DNA of 64,000 bases from Dehalococcoidia bacterium (GTDB lineage Bacteria; Chloroflexota; Dehalococcoidia; Bin125): assembly GCA_022826965.1 (NCBI GenBank), contig JAJDTU010000005.1, positions 434,001 through 498,000 of the forward strand. The letters run 5' to 3'. Made by a program: the position numbers and the translations under genes. The notes under the pieces are model-generated. The model did not search any database and had not been told where the DNA came from. It worked only from the letters and a program-made list of their open reading frames with translations. This document shows positions 26,476-35,432 of this stretch, piece by piece. How positions within the stretch are numbered: the stretch's first letter is position 1; the number at the start of each line of letters is the position of its first letter.

Positions 26476-27336
26476 ATGGCTGACGTGATGCGACCGGACG
26501 GCACGACGATCCACTACGAGGTGTTCGGCGAGAGCAACGGCGGCACGCCGCTACTGCTGCTGGCCCCGGGCGGCGTGAACTCGCAGATCGAGTTCTGGCA
26601 GCGCTCGGTCATCAACCCGATCGAGTCGTTCACCGACGAGTTCATGGTGATCGGCATGGATCAGCGCCACTGCGGCGGGAGCAAGACCTCGCTCGAGCCG
26701 TTCAGCTACGACAAGGCGATGCTGGACCAGATCGCCGTGCTCAACGACCTCAACGTGCAGCGAGCGCACATCATGGGCGGTTGCATCGGCTGCGCCTACG
26801 CGCTGCGTCTCGGCGACCAGGCGCCTGCTCGCGTTGGCGGCCTGATCATGCAGGATCCCGTCGGGCTCGACGAAACGAACTCGCCCGAGACGTTCTACGA
26901 CATGTTCAACCCCACGATCCGCCTGGCCCGGGCGGAAGGACTGGAAGCGGTGATCGAGTCGGCCAACCGTGATCCCGTGTTCATGCAGAACAACGAAGCG
27001 GGACCGTTTGCACAGCGAATCCACGACGATCCGCTCTACGCCGACGCGCTGCGAACGATGCGGCGGGAGGCCTACATCGCCCTCGTGGTCGAGTTCCGCG
27101 ACGGGATGTGGCCAACTGGATCGCCGTACTTCGCCGTCAACGAGGTCGCGGTGCGGCGCACACACTCGCCGATGCTGGTGCTTCCGGGGGCCGACCCGTT
27201 CCATCCCACCGGTATCGGTCACCGAATCTGCAACGAAGCGCCCAACGCCCGCTGCCTCGACGTCGACGCCAGGTCTCCCGAGAAGCTGCCAGAAACCCTC
27301 GAAGCAATCCGCCAGTTCATGCGCGACTGCAGCTAG
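26476..27336 (+). CDS. alpha/beta hydrolase with cysteine at the nucleophile elbow
   Basis: 286 aa. The fold is shown by LLLLAPGGVNSQIEFW (oxyanion strand and loop), the GMDQRHCGGS segment and the elbow HIMGGCIGCAYAL near residue 100. The elbow is G-G-C-I-G, so the nucleophile position is Cys rather than the usual Ser. A late acidic/His candidate pair lies in PGADPFHPTG. Related haloperoxidase-like and dienelactone-type hydrolases exist, but the substrate is open. It is divergent from the P450 run and shares a promoter-like motif with the ferredoxin gene. Confidence 0.86.
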   Translation: MADVMRPDGTTIHYEVFGESNGGTPLLLLAPGGVNSQIEFWQRSVINPIESFTDEFMVIGMDQRHCGGSKTSLEPFSYDKAMLDQIAVLNDLNVQRAHIMGGCIGCAYALRLGDQAPARVGGLIMQDPVGLDETNSPETFYDMFNPTIRLARAEGLEAVIESANRDPVFMQNNEAGPFAQRIHDDPLYADALRTMRREAYIALVVEFRDGMWPTGSPYFAVNEVAVRRTHSPMLVLPGADPFHPTGIGHRICNEAPNARCLDVDARSPEKLPETLEAIRQFMRDCS

Positions 27337-27368
27337 CCCGCCCGCCGTGGGAGAGACTTCTTTCCGGT

Positions 27369-27402
27369 CCCCTCTCCCCGAGGGAGAGGGTTAGGGTGAG
27401 GG
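27369..27402 (+). repeat. 34-bp hairpin repeat, copy A
   Basis: A 9-bp stem (CCCTCTCCC / GGGAGAGGG) is followed by a TTAGGGTGAGGG tail. The reverse complement recurs exactly at 60679-60712. It lies 32 nt after the hydrolase stop and may also act as a terminator. Confidence 0.7.
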
Positions 27403-27620
27403 CCGCCGCGCGCCGGTTCCTTCCCGATGCCCCGCGCCGCGACGCGGGGCCCAGACCTCGAGCGCCGTTCGCAGCGCGATCGCATCCCTGACCACAATCG
27501 TCAACTCGAACACATATCCCGAACACATATACGTATATCATCCTTCCCGCACATCCCAGGTGCAAGGAATCGGGATTACCTCCGCCCGACGATCAGGCCC
27601 CCATCTCAACCCCAACCGGC

Positions 27621-27755
27621 GGAACCGAACGGAAGCGAACAAATGCGAACACCAACACCCACCGAAACCAACCGTCCCTGCGCGGCCTCCGTTGACCCCC
27701 TTCTCGACCGCGAACAAACCGAACCCTGCCGAACAAAGCCGAACAAGGCCGAACG
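27621..27755. repeat. two arrays of CGAAC at 10-bp spacing
   Basis: CGAAC starts at 27626, 27636 and 27646 (array 1) and at 27711, 27720, 27730, 27740 and 27750 (array 2). The flanks vary (CGAACGGAAG, CGAACAAATG, CGAACCCTGC, CGAACAAAGC, CGAACAAGGC), so only the pentamer and its spacing are conserved. Two more CGAAC copies lie at 27507 and 27520. The spacing places all copies on one face of the helix. It sits about 230-360 bp upstream of the AIM24-family gene. Confidence 0.75.
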
Positions 27756-27981
27756 CCGAAACTACTCAAAACGTGCCCAAAATCTTCCATTTTTGTCCAC
27801 CTCGATCGCACGATCTCCCGCAAAACACTGGGTTTCCTCGCCTCGACCGCCCGAGAGAAAAATTCTGCCGAATCGCGAGATCGGACGAAAAATCGCGCAG
27901 CGCGAACACGCGCTCAGCCCATGGTTCCGTATCTGACATAGAGTGAGTTCGACCCTGAGCCAACGCAAAGGAACCAATCAC

Positions 27982-28650
27982 ATGCAGTACGAGATTCTCC
28001 ACCGCCCCTCCTACGCCCTGGCGCAGATTGAACTGGCCTCCGGCGAACAACTGCAGGCCGAAGCCGGCGCCATGGTCTCGATGTCCGCCAGCGTCTCCAT
28101 CGAAACCGGCATGAAGGGCGGGCTGCTTGGAGGACTCAAGCGCTCCATGCTGGGCGGCGAGAGTTTCTTCATCAACACCTTCACGGCTGAGCAGTCGGGC
28201 GAGGTCACGATTGCGCCAGGTTTGCCTGGTGACATCCAGGCAATCGAGATGAACGGCAACTCGGTACTCGTGCAGTCGGGATCATTTCTCGCGGCAACAC
28301 CCGAGATTGAGGTCGATACGTCCTGGGGCGGCTCGAAGAGCTTCTTCTCGGGCGAGGGACTGATCCTCCTCCGTTGCACCGGATATGGCCTGCTGTTTCT
28401 CTCCAGCTACGGCGCGATCCATCTCAAGGAACTCAACGTCGGCGAGGAATACACCGTCGACACCGGCCACATGGTCGCCTTCGACGAGTCGGTCAAGTAC
28501 AGCGTCGGCCGCTCGGGCGGCTGGAAGACCACGCTGCTGTCCGGCGAGGGTCTGGTCTGCAAGCTTGAAGGCCCGGGCCGCTTCTACATGCAGACCCGCA
28601 GCCAGGACGCCTTCCTGAGCTGGCTGCTGCCCAAGATTCCGAAGCAGTAA
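27982..28650 (+). CDS. AIM24/TIGR00266 family protein
   Basis: 222 aa from ATG 27982 (AAAGGAACC upstream). Family marks are the LQAEAGAMVSMS segment, the Gly-rich GGLLGGLKRSMLGGESFFINTF, then LLFLSSYGAIH and VDTGHMVAFDESVKYSVGRSG. These proteins form compact beta-sandwich structures of unknown biochemical role; mitochondrial Aim24 affects cristae organisation, and bacterial members are uncharacterised. The large repeat-bearing gap upstream is unusual. Followed 31 nt later by the TauE/SafE gene. Confidence 0.9.
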   Translation: MQYEILHRPSYALAQIELASGEQLQAEAGAMVSMSASVSIETGMKGGLLGGLKRSMLGGESFFINTFTAEQSGEVTIAPGLPGDIQAIEMNGNSVLVQSGSFLAATPEIEVDTSWGGSKSFFSGEGLILLRCTGYGLLFLSSYGAIHLKELNVGEEYTVDTGHMVAFDESVKYSVGRSGGWKTTLLSGEGLVCKLEGPGRFYMQTRSQDAFLSWLLPKIPKQ

Positions 28651-28681
28651 GGCTCGCGGCGGGCGGTCGTAGCCTGAGGGC

Positions 28682-29494
28682 ATGGACTGGATTGAGTTCG
28701 TCGCCCTGATTGGAGTCGGCATCGCGGTCGGCGTCTACGCCACTGCCGTGGGGGCCGGCGGCGGATTCCTCTTCGCCCCCGTGCTGCTGACCAGGAACGC
28801 CGAAGCCAGCCCCGCCGAGGTTGCGCTCGCTTCGATGTGCCTGGTCCTGGCCACCTCAGGACTGGCAGCCGCTCGATTGGCGAGGGAGAAGCGAGTCGAT
28901 TACCGAGCTGTGGGCATGGCGGCAGCCATCGCGGTGCCTGCCGGATTGATCGGCGCGACCGGCACCGCCCAGTTGCCGAGAGAGGTCTTCGCCGCTGGCT
29001 TCACCGCGCTCCTGGCGGCGCTGGGTACCTACCTCATCTGGCGGCCAACCGGCGACGCCGGAACCCTCGGGCGGCGCGGCTGGCGACGCATGATCCGCGA
29101 TCGTCGCGGCGAGCTGTATCTCTACTGGATTCCCGTCCGTCGCTCGCTGGCCATCATCGGCGCGACATCGGTTCTGACGTCGCTCGCCGGCATCGGCGGA
29201 GGGTTGTTCTTCGCGACGATTACGATCCGCGTCATGCGTATGCCGGCCTGGCTGGGAGTTCCCGCCTCGCACGCGATCGTGACCAGCATCGCGTTCGTCG
29301 TGGTCATCTTTCACACGGCGACACAGCACTTTGGCGATCCGCTCTCGGATGTGCCGCCCCTCTTGATCGGCGCGATCATCGCCAATCCGATCGGGCTCGT
29401 GGTCGCCTCAAGGATCAGGGAGTCGTGGCTCTCGCGCCTGCTCGCGGTCGGCATGCTGCTCGTGGCGGTCCGCGTGGCGTTCGAGGCGTTCTAG
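28682..29494 (+). CDS. sulfite exporter TauE/SafE family membrane protein
   Basis: 270 aa, highly hydrophobic with about eight membrane helices. The N-terminal VGVYATAVGAGGGFLFAPVLL is the family's glycine-rich first repeat; the second repeat appears as SLAGIGGGLFFATITIRVM near residue 172. Members export sulfite, sulfoacetate or related C1/C2 sulfonates, or are of unknown substrate. Its stop overlaps the convergent priA stop by 4 nt. Confidence 0.88.
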   Translation: MDWIEFVALIGVGIAVGVYATAVGAGGGFLFAPVLLTRNAEASPAEVALASMCLVLATSGLAAARLAREKRVDYRAVGMAAAIAVPAGLIGATGTAQLPREVFAAGFTALLAALGTYLIWRPTGDAGTLGRRGWRRMIRDRRGELYLYWIPVRRSLAIIGATSVLTSLAGIGGGLFFATITIRVMRMPAWLGVPASHAIVTSIAFVVVIFHTATQHFGDPLSDVPPLLIGAIIANPIGLVVASRIRESWLSRLLAVGMLLVAVRVAFEAF

Positions 29495-31935
29495 TCCACC
29501 GGATCGATGTCGACCGACCAGCCACGACCCAACTCGATCTGCGTGAGTAGACGGGCCGGATCCTCGCCCTTCAACAACACCTGGCGCCGCCATTGACCGC
29601 GTCGCCGGGCCGGACTCGCCGGAGCGGGTCCGATCACTTGCGCAACAGCGCCGGGGGTCGTTGCCCGCAACCGGGACAGCTCACGGACCGCGCGCTCAGC
29701 TTCCTGGTCGGCTTCGTTCGCCGTGGAGCGCGAGACTGTCAGGCGGGCCAGACGTCCAAACGGCGGATAGTCGAGCCGGGATCGGAGCTCCATCTCTGGC
29801 CGGTAGAACGCCTCGTAGTCGTGCGTCGCCGCGGCGGTGACCGCGAAGTGATCGGGCGAGTAGGTCTGGACGATCACGCGGCCTCCCAACTCGCCTCGGC
29901 CGGCTCGACCAGCCACCTGCGCGAGCAGCTGAAAGGTCCGCTCCGACGCGGTGTAGTCGGATTCGCGCAGGGACAGGTCGGCGTTGACGATTCCCGCCAC
30001 CGTGACGCTGGGCAGATCGAGACCCTTGGCGATCATTTGCGTGCCGACCAGGACCTGCGAGCGACCCTCGGCGAACTCCCGCAACAGCGCTTCATGCGAG
30101 CCTGCCGAGCGTGACGTGTCGCGGTCCCATCTGGTGATCGGCACATCTCCCCAGCGACGGCGAACTTCCGACTCCAGCTGTGCGGTGCCGAAACTCATCG
30201 CGCCGATGCGCCGGTCAAGGCAGGATGGACACTCCCGCGCGGCGGGCTGACGCCGCCCGCATTCGTGACATTGGAGATACGGTCCAGGTCGGTGCAAGGT
30301 CATCGCCACCTCGCAACGCTCGCACTCGACCGCGTTGCCGCACGCCCGGCAGACCAGCGCGGCCATCCCTCTGCGATTAAGGAAGAGCAGGACCTGTTCA
30401 TCGCGCACCAGCGCCTCCGACACCGCGGCATCCAACACTCGACTGAACACCGAGCGGATACCGTCCGCCAGTTCATCTCGCATGTCGACGACATCCACCG
30501 TTGGCTGCGGGATGACGACTGGGGCGTCGGAACCGGCTTGAATCCGGTCGGGCAAGGTTATGAGTCGGCTGTTGCCGGCGCGAGCATCCGCCATGGACAC
30601 CAGGTCGGGCGTCGCGGAGCCGAGCACAGTGACGACGCCCCAGCTTCGAGCGATCTCCTGCGCCACCGTACGGGCGTGGTATCGCGGTTGCGGATCGGCC
30701 TGCTTGTATGTCCACTCGTGCTCTTCATCGAGAATGACGAGAACCGGGTCGTGCATCGGTCCAAACAGGGCGGAGCGAGCGCCGATCAGGATTCGCTTCT
30801 CGCCCGCGTTCACCTGCCGCCACTGCTCGCGCGCATCCCGCGCGGACAATCCGGAATGCCTGACTGCCACGTGACCGGGGAACCGGGCTTCGAAGCGAGC
30901 GATGGTCTGCGGCGCGAGCGCGATCTCGGGAACGAGCACGACCACACCGTGACCCGTATCGAGCGCGTGCTGCGCAGCGGCCAGATAGACCTCCGTCTTC
31001 CCGCTTCCGGTCACGCCGTGAAGGACGAATGTCGCGCCTCGATCGGCGTCAATGGCGGAGACGATTTCGCTGGCGGCCGACTCCTGGGCAGCGGTCAGCC
31101 GAGCAGCCGGAATCGCTCTTGAGCGTTCAGCCACTGGGGATTCGGCGAACCGCTTCAGATACCCCATCTGCTCGAGCGCGTCGACGTCCGCGGCGGTCGC
31201 GCCGGTCGATCTCCGCGCCTCCATCTCATCCACGTCGCCCGCCTCAAGCATCCGCATCAGGGCGAGTTGCCTGCGCTCGGCCGCGGTACGACGAAGTGAG
31301 TCCGCAGCCGAGCGAGCATCCTGCGCACCGATCGCGAGACGAATCACGTCGGAATCGCGGAGAGCCATCGATGTTGCAGCAAGCCAACTGTCAAGGGAGC
31401 CCGTCCCTCCCAACACGCGCGCGGCCTCATCCATCGGGAGGGGACCATCGATCAGTCGGAGCAAGAGCTTGGCCGGGCGAGAGGATTTGCTCATCGGCCA
31501 GCGTCCGCTGACCTCCCGAAGCCTCTGCGGACTTATGTCGAGTTTCAGTCGCTTCGGTGCTCTCGGTCGAGCAGGAATGATCGGCCTGAACGAGCTGGGG
31601 TCGCCTCTCGGTCTGGCGGGCGTTCCCGGGGGGAGGAACAAGGCGACGCAGCGTGCGATCGGAGCGAGATAGTAGTCGCTGATCCAGCCCGCCAGTTCCA
31701 GCTGACTTGTCCTGAGGACGGGCTTCGGATCGAGCACGCGATCGACGGACCGCGGCTCCGCGATTTCCGAGTCATCGGTCACCTCGATGACGACTCCTGC
31801 GGCCCACTGCGTCCTCCAGGGCACAACGACCGCCATGCCGCGTCGCAGCGGCATGTCATCGGGCACCGCATAGGTGAAGCTGCCGCGTTGCGGGCTGCCG
31901 TTGAGGACTGCGACTTCGGCGTAACGCTCGGTCAT
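29491..31935 (-). CDS. priA: primosomal replication protein N' (PriA helicase)
   Basis: 814 aa from ATG 31935. PriA restarts stalled replication forks. Helicase motifs: Walker A in HGVTGSGKTEVY, DEEH in LVILDEEHEWTYKQ, and motifs V/VI in GTQMIAKGLDLPSV and QVAGRAGRGELGG. Two zinc clusters occur between residues about 460 and 510 (CRACGNAVECERC, then CHECGRR...CPSC). Size and motif order match bacterial PriA. It ends convergent with the TauE/SafE gene and starts 57 nt from the divergent CoA-transferase start. Confidence 0.95.
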   Translation of the reverse strand: MTERYAEVAVLNGSPQRGSFTYAVPDDMPLRRGMAVVVPWRTQWAAGVVIEVTDDSEIAEPRSVDRVLDPKPVLRTSQLELAGWISDYYLAPIARCVALFLPPGTPARPRGDPSSFRPIIPARPRAPKRLKLDISPQRLREVSGRWPMSKSSRPAKLLLRLIDGPLPMDEAARVLGGTGSLDSWLAATSMALRDSDVIRLAIGAQDARSAADSLRRTAAERRQLALMRMLEAGDVDEMEARRSTGATAADVDALEQMGYLKRFAESPVAERSRAIPAARLTAAQESAASEIVSAIDADRGATFVLHGVTGSGKTEVYLAAAQHALDTGHGVVVLVPEIALAPQTIARFEARFPGHVAVRHSGLSARDAREQWRQVNAGEKRILIGARSALFGPMHDPVLVILDEEHEWTYKQADPQPRYHARTVAQEIARSWGVVTVLGSATPDLVSMADARAGNSRLITLPDRIQAGSDAPVVIPQPTVDVVDMRDELADGIRSVFSRVLDAAVSEALVRDEQVLLFLNRRGMAALVCRACGNAVECERCEVAMTLHRPGPYLQCHECGRRQPAARECPSCLDRRIGAMSFGTAQLESEVRRRWGDVPITRWDRDTSRSAGSHEALLREFAEGRSQVLVGTQMIAKGLDLPSVTVAGIVNADLSLRESDYTASERTFQLLAQVAGRAGRGELGGRVIVQTYSPDHFAVTAAATHDYEAFYRPEMELRSRLDYPPFGRLARLTVSRSTANEADQEAERAVRELSRLRATTPGAVAQVIGPAPASPARRRGQWRRQVLLKGEDPARLLTQIELGRGWSVDIDPVD

Positions 31936-31992
31936 TCGATGCTCGTGCAGGTGGTAGCGTCCCACTGGAAGGTTGACGAAGAGGAGCGCCCG

Positions 31993-33282
31993 ATGTCCAG
32001 TGATACACCCGATCCAGCGAGCGAGCAGCCGTTCGAGGGTATTCGGGTTGTGGAATTCGGCCAGTTCGTTGCGGTGCCGTTTGCGGCCCAGCTACTGGCC
32101 GAGGGTGGCGCGGAGGTGATCAAGATCGAGTCGCTCGAAGGAGATCCGACACGACGCCTGGCGCAACTCGCGCCGATGGAGTCTCGCATCTACCTGTCGC
32201 GGAACCGGGGCAAACGATCACTGCCGCTTCATCTTCGGCAGGAGGGGGCATCGGAGATCATCGATGCGCTGCTCGGCCGCGCCGATGTGGCGTTGATGAA
32301 CTTCCGTCCCGGGTTAGCTGCCCAAATCGGCCTCGATGCTGAAACGCTCCGGGAACGATTCCCACGATTGATCGTCGCTACTGTGACGCCGTTCGGACGC
32401 TACGGACCCGACGCGGGGCTCGCCGGGATGGACATCGTGGTGCAGGCCCGCAGTGGACTGATGGTCGCGAATGGCCGAGAAGGCGACGGCCGTCCACTGA
32501 GCGGCGACCCGGTCAGCGCGGATTACATGGCGGCGATGTCGCTGGCGTTCGGCATCGCCTCGGCCCTGTATCGACGGGCGAGTTCGGGTCGGGGCGGCGA
32601 GGTCCACGCCTCGTTGATGCAGGCGGCGATGACCTTGAACAACAACCAGATGCTGCGTGTGGAGTCGGCCGACGGCCCAATCCACGACGAGTCGAGGCGG
32701 GAACTGGCCGAGATGCGTTCGCGCGGCGCTCCGTACGCCGAGCAACGGATGGCGCAACCGTCGGCACGGGCGCGGATCATGGCCGATATCTACTTCCGTA
32801 CGTACACGACCTCGGACGGCTGGCTCGCGGTGGCCTGCGGCAGTACCCGACTGCGCGCCGCCTTCAGTCTGGCGATCGGGCTGGAGGACGAGTACACGGG
32901 TGACGATCCGAACCACCACGCGGACCATTACGAGCGCCTGCGCGAGGCGGCGGAGCAGATCATGCGGTCACGCCCGACCAGCGAGTGGGAGGCGCTGCTT
33001 GCCGAAGCGGGAGTGCCAGCGTCGAGGGTTGTGATGCCGTTCGAGATACTCGACGATCCCCAGACCGCCGCCAACGACATGCTGTACGACCTCGATCATC
33101 CACAGATTGGGCCAGTCCGGATCCTCGCGCCGCCGGTCGCGCTCGACCAAGAGGGCTTCCAGCAACCGGCGGCAACCAAGCCATTCGCCAGTGAGACGCG
33201 AGACATCCTGGGCGAGCTGGGTTTCAATGGATCGCAGATTGACGGGTTCGTCGAGTCGGGCGTAACCAGGGATTCAATCTGA
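31993..33282 (+). CDS. family III CoA-transferase (CaiB/BaiF type)
   Basis: 429 aa from ATG 31993, with GAGGAG upstream. The N-terminus GIRVVEFGQFVAVPFAAQLLAEGGAEVIKIE is the family signature; the catalytic Asp is in GMDIVVQARSG near residue 142. The GEVHASLMQAAM strand and the C-terminal PQIGPVRILAPPVALD follow. These enzymes move CoA between acyl groups (carnitine, formyl, succinyl, racemase relatives). The substrate is unknown. The last 9 nt overlap the convergent lysS stop. Confidence 0.9.
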   Translation: MSSDTPDPASEQPFEGIRVVEFGQFVAVPFAAQLLAEGGAEVIKIESLEGDPTRRLAQLAPMESRIYLSRNRGKRSLPLHLRQEGASEIIDALLGRADVALMNFRPGLAAQIGLDAETLRERFPRLIVATVTPFGRYGPDAGLAGMDIVVQARSGLMVANGREGDGRPLSGDPVSADYMAAMSLAFGIASALYRRASSGRGGEVHASLMQAAMTLNNNQMLRVESADGPIHDESRRELAEMRSRGAPYAEQRMAQPSARARIMADIYFRTYTTSDGWLAVACGSTRLRAAFSLAIGLEDEYTGDDPNHHADHYERLREAAEQIMRSRPTSEWEALLAEAGVPASRVVMPFEILDDPQTAANDMLYDLDHPQIGPVRILAPPVALDQEGFQQPAATKPFASETRDILGELGFNGSQIDGFVESGVTRDSI

Positions 33283-34785
33283 CAGCTTGCGCATCTGTGG
33301 GAAGAGGATGACGTCGCGGATGGACTGGGAGTTGGTCAGCAGCATGGCCAGCCGATCCATTCCCATCCCGAGGCCACCGGTCGGCGGCATGCCGTGCTCG
33401 AGTGCGACGATGAAGTCTTCGTCGAGCAGTTCGGCCTCATCGTCTCCGGCAGCTTTCAGCCGAAGCTGTTCCTCGAACCGCTCTCGCTGATCGACCGGAT
33501 CATTGAGTTCGGTGTAGGCGTTCGCGAGTTCCCAACCACCGACGAAGAGCTCGAATCGTTCGACCAACGTGTCGTCGTACTCGGTTCGCTTGGCCAGCGG
33601 CGAGATGGCCAGCGGATAGTCGAGCAGGAAGGTCGGTTGCTGCAGGTGCGGCTCAACCCGTTCCGAGACGAGCTCGTCGAACAGCTTCCCCCAGCCCGCG
33701 TCGGGCGGGATGCCGACGCCGTTCTCGCGGAGCAGCCCCTCCATCAACTCGACGGTCGGATACTCGCGGAAGTCGACGCCGACGTGCTCCCGCACCGCGT
33801 CGACCATCGTGATTCGCTCGAAGGGCGGTGTGAAGTCGATTTCGCCATCTCGCCAGGGTACCTTCGTGGAGCCTGTCACCTCTTCGGAGACGTACGCGAG
33901 CAGCGCCTCAACCATCTCGGCTACCCCGTGGTAGTCGGTGTATGCCTCGTAGCTCTCGAGCATCGTGAACTCGGGGTTCCAACGGTTGCCGAAACCCTCG
34001 TTGCGAAAGATCCGGCCGATCTCGTAGACGCTGTCGAACCCACCCACGATCAGCCGCTTGAGATGCAGTTCCAGCGCGATTCGCAACTGGCGGGGCTCGT
34101 CGAGCGCGTTGAAGTGGGTCAGAAACGGTCGGGCGGCGGCGCCGCCGGCCTCAGACTGCAAAACCGGAGTTTCGACCTCGAGGAAGCCGCGATCATCCAT
34201 GAAGCGGCGCACCGCGGAGACCACACGGGATCTCGTACGCAGCACTTCCTTTGCCTCGTGATTGGCGATCAGGTCGAGATAGCGCTGGCGGTAGCGGGTC
34301 TCGACGTCTTGTAAACCGTGGTACTTCTCGGGCGGCGGCCGTAGTGACTTGCTGAGCATGGCGACCGAGTCCGCCTGGACCGATATCTCTCCTCGCCGCG
34401 AACGGATCAGGGGGCCGGTTGCTTCGAGGAAATCTCCGAGGTCGAACGTATCGAGCAGGGCCCACGATTCGCTCAGTGCCCGTTTGCTCGCGAGTACCTG
34501 GATGAGTCCGCTGTCGTCCTCGAGATCGACGAATGCGATCCGTCCCATGTTGCGAATCGCGGCCACCCGGCCTCCCAAGGTGACCGTTGGTCCGTCGGTC
34601 TCGGGCGACTCGGCTTCATGCGCGGCGAAAAGACTGATGGCTTCGCCAATAGTGTGGGTTCGGCTAGTCCGCTGCGGATAGGGATCGACGCCGATGGCTC
34701 GCAGCGAGGTTGCCTTGGCCTGGCGATCGGCCATGATCTCGCGGAGGTAGCGGGTGTCGGATACCGGTTGCTGAGAGTCGGTCAT
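33274..34785 (-). CDS. lysS: lysine--tRNA ligase (class II)
   Basis: 503 aa from ATG 34785; an upstream in-frame start at 34836 lies in the gap to greA and is not supported. Class II motifs: the anticodon-binding OB fold at the N-terminus (VTLGGRVAAIRNMG, FVDLEDDSGLIQV), motif 2 in YEIGRIFRNEG, and motif 3 in MGMDRLAMLLTNS near the end. LysRS marks include ELHLKRLIVGGFDSVYEIG. It follows greA in the same direction (57-nt gap). Confidence 0.96.
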   Translation of the reverse strand: MTDSQQPVSDTRYLREIMADRQAKATSLRAIGVDPYPQRTSRTHTIGEAISLFAAHEAESPETDGPTVTLGGRVAAIRNMGRIAFVDLEDDSGLIQVLASKRALSESWALLDTFDLGDFLEATGPLIRSRRGEISVQADSVAMLSKSLRPPPEKYHGLQDVETRYRQRYLDLIANHEAKEVLRTRSRVVSAVRRFMDDRGFLEVETPVLQSEAGGAAARPFLTHFNALDEPRQLRIALELHLKRLIVGGFDSVYEIGRIFRNEGFGNRWNPEFTMLESYEAYTDYHGVAEMVEALLAYVSEEVTGSTKVPWRDGEIDFTPPFERITMVDAVREHVGVDFREYPTVELMEGLLRENGVGIPPDAGWGKLFDELVSERVEPHLQQPTFLLDYPLAISPLAKRTEYDDTLVERFELFVGGWELANAYTELNDPVDQRERFEEQLRLKAAGDDEAELLDEDFIVALEHGMPPTGGLGMGMDRLAMLLTNSQSIRDVILFPQMRKLSD

Positions 34786-34842
34786 CGTGAGCGCGTTCCT
34801 CAGGCTGCGGCCTCCTGCCGCCAAGCCGGAGACCACGCTCGT

Positions 34843-35322
34843 CTAGGAGATTGCCTTGACCTTGAACTTGCGCACGCCGGTCGGCGTCGCTACTTCAACG
34901 GTGTCACCGACCCTGGCGCCGAGCAATGCCCGGCCGACCGGCGACTCATCGGACAGGAACCCGTTCTTCGGGTCGACTTCGGCAGGTCCGACGATGCGAT
35001 AGTTCACATCGGTCCGCTTGGGCATGGGTCGCACGGTGACGGTGGAACCCAGCCGCACGACATCCGAACCCTGAACCTCCTGCTCGTCGATCAACTGCGC
35101 GGCTGAGATGACCGCTTCGATTTCGCGAATTCGGCCCTCGATGAAGGCCTGTTCGTTCTTGGTCTCGTTGCCTTCACCTTCGTCGCGCGCGCCCGGCGAA
35201 TCCTCGCGCGATTGCTGGATCAGTTCGGCCGCCTGGCGGCGCCGCTCCTTCAGCGTGACCAGCTCGTTTCGCAAACGCTGCAGACCATCTGCGGTGATGG
35301 GAACTGAACGTCGGAGTACCAC
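34843..35322 (-). CDS. greA: transcription elongation factor GreA
   Basis: 159 aa from GTG 35322. GreA stimulates transcript cleavage in backtracked RNA polymerase. The N-terminal coiled coil ends in the acidic tip (SREDSPGARDEGEGNE), and the C-terminal FKBP-like half has VRLGSTVTV and LSDESPVGRALLGARVGDTVEV. Length and order are typical. It probably starts the greA-lysS transcript. Confidence 0.95.
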   Translation of the reverse strand: MVLRRSVPITADGLQRLRNELVTLKERRRQAAELIQQSREDSPGARDEGEGNETKNEQAFIEGRIREIEAVISAAQLIDEQEVQGSDVVRLGSTVTVRPMPKRTDVNYRIVGPAEVDPKNGFLSDESPVGRALLGARVGDTVEVATPTGVRKFKVKAIS

Positions 35323-35363
35323 GAATCCTGCCTGTCCTGTTCAACCTGCGCGATTTCTAAGGA

Positions 35364-35392
35364 CTTTATGGCAGGGTACGATAGCAGCCAAG
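35364..35392 (-). promoter_or_regulatory. candidate promoter for greA-lysS
   Basis: On the minus strand TTGGCT (35387-35392) and TAAAGT (35364-35369) are separated by 17 bp, close to a -35/-10 pair, and lie about 40 nt upstream of the greA start in the divergent greA/htrA region. Confidence 0.4.
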
Positions 35393-35432
35393 AACGACCG
35401 ATCAGGCAGTCGCACTCAGGCATCCGTGTAAC

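Larger units (their letters stand above)
27337..27981. other. 645-nt intergenic region with repeats and no gene
   Basis: No reading frame here has family resemblance. It holds the 34-bp hairpin repeat at 27369-27402, an 11-bp direct repeat CGAACACATAT at 27507 and 27520, the 12-bp palindrome ATATACGTATAT at 27527-27538, and two phased CGAAC arrays at 27621-27755. A more A-rich tract with two GAAAAAT-type runs lies at about 27850-27895. The region precedes the AIM24-family gene. Confidence 0.65.

Noticed and set aside
27621-27755. CGAAC arrays as LexA/SOS boxes or CRISPR
   Set aside because: LexA boxes are inverted GAAC-N4-GTTC pairs, but these are direct copies; CRISPR repeats are 23-50 bp with longer spacers.
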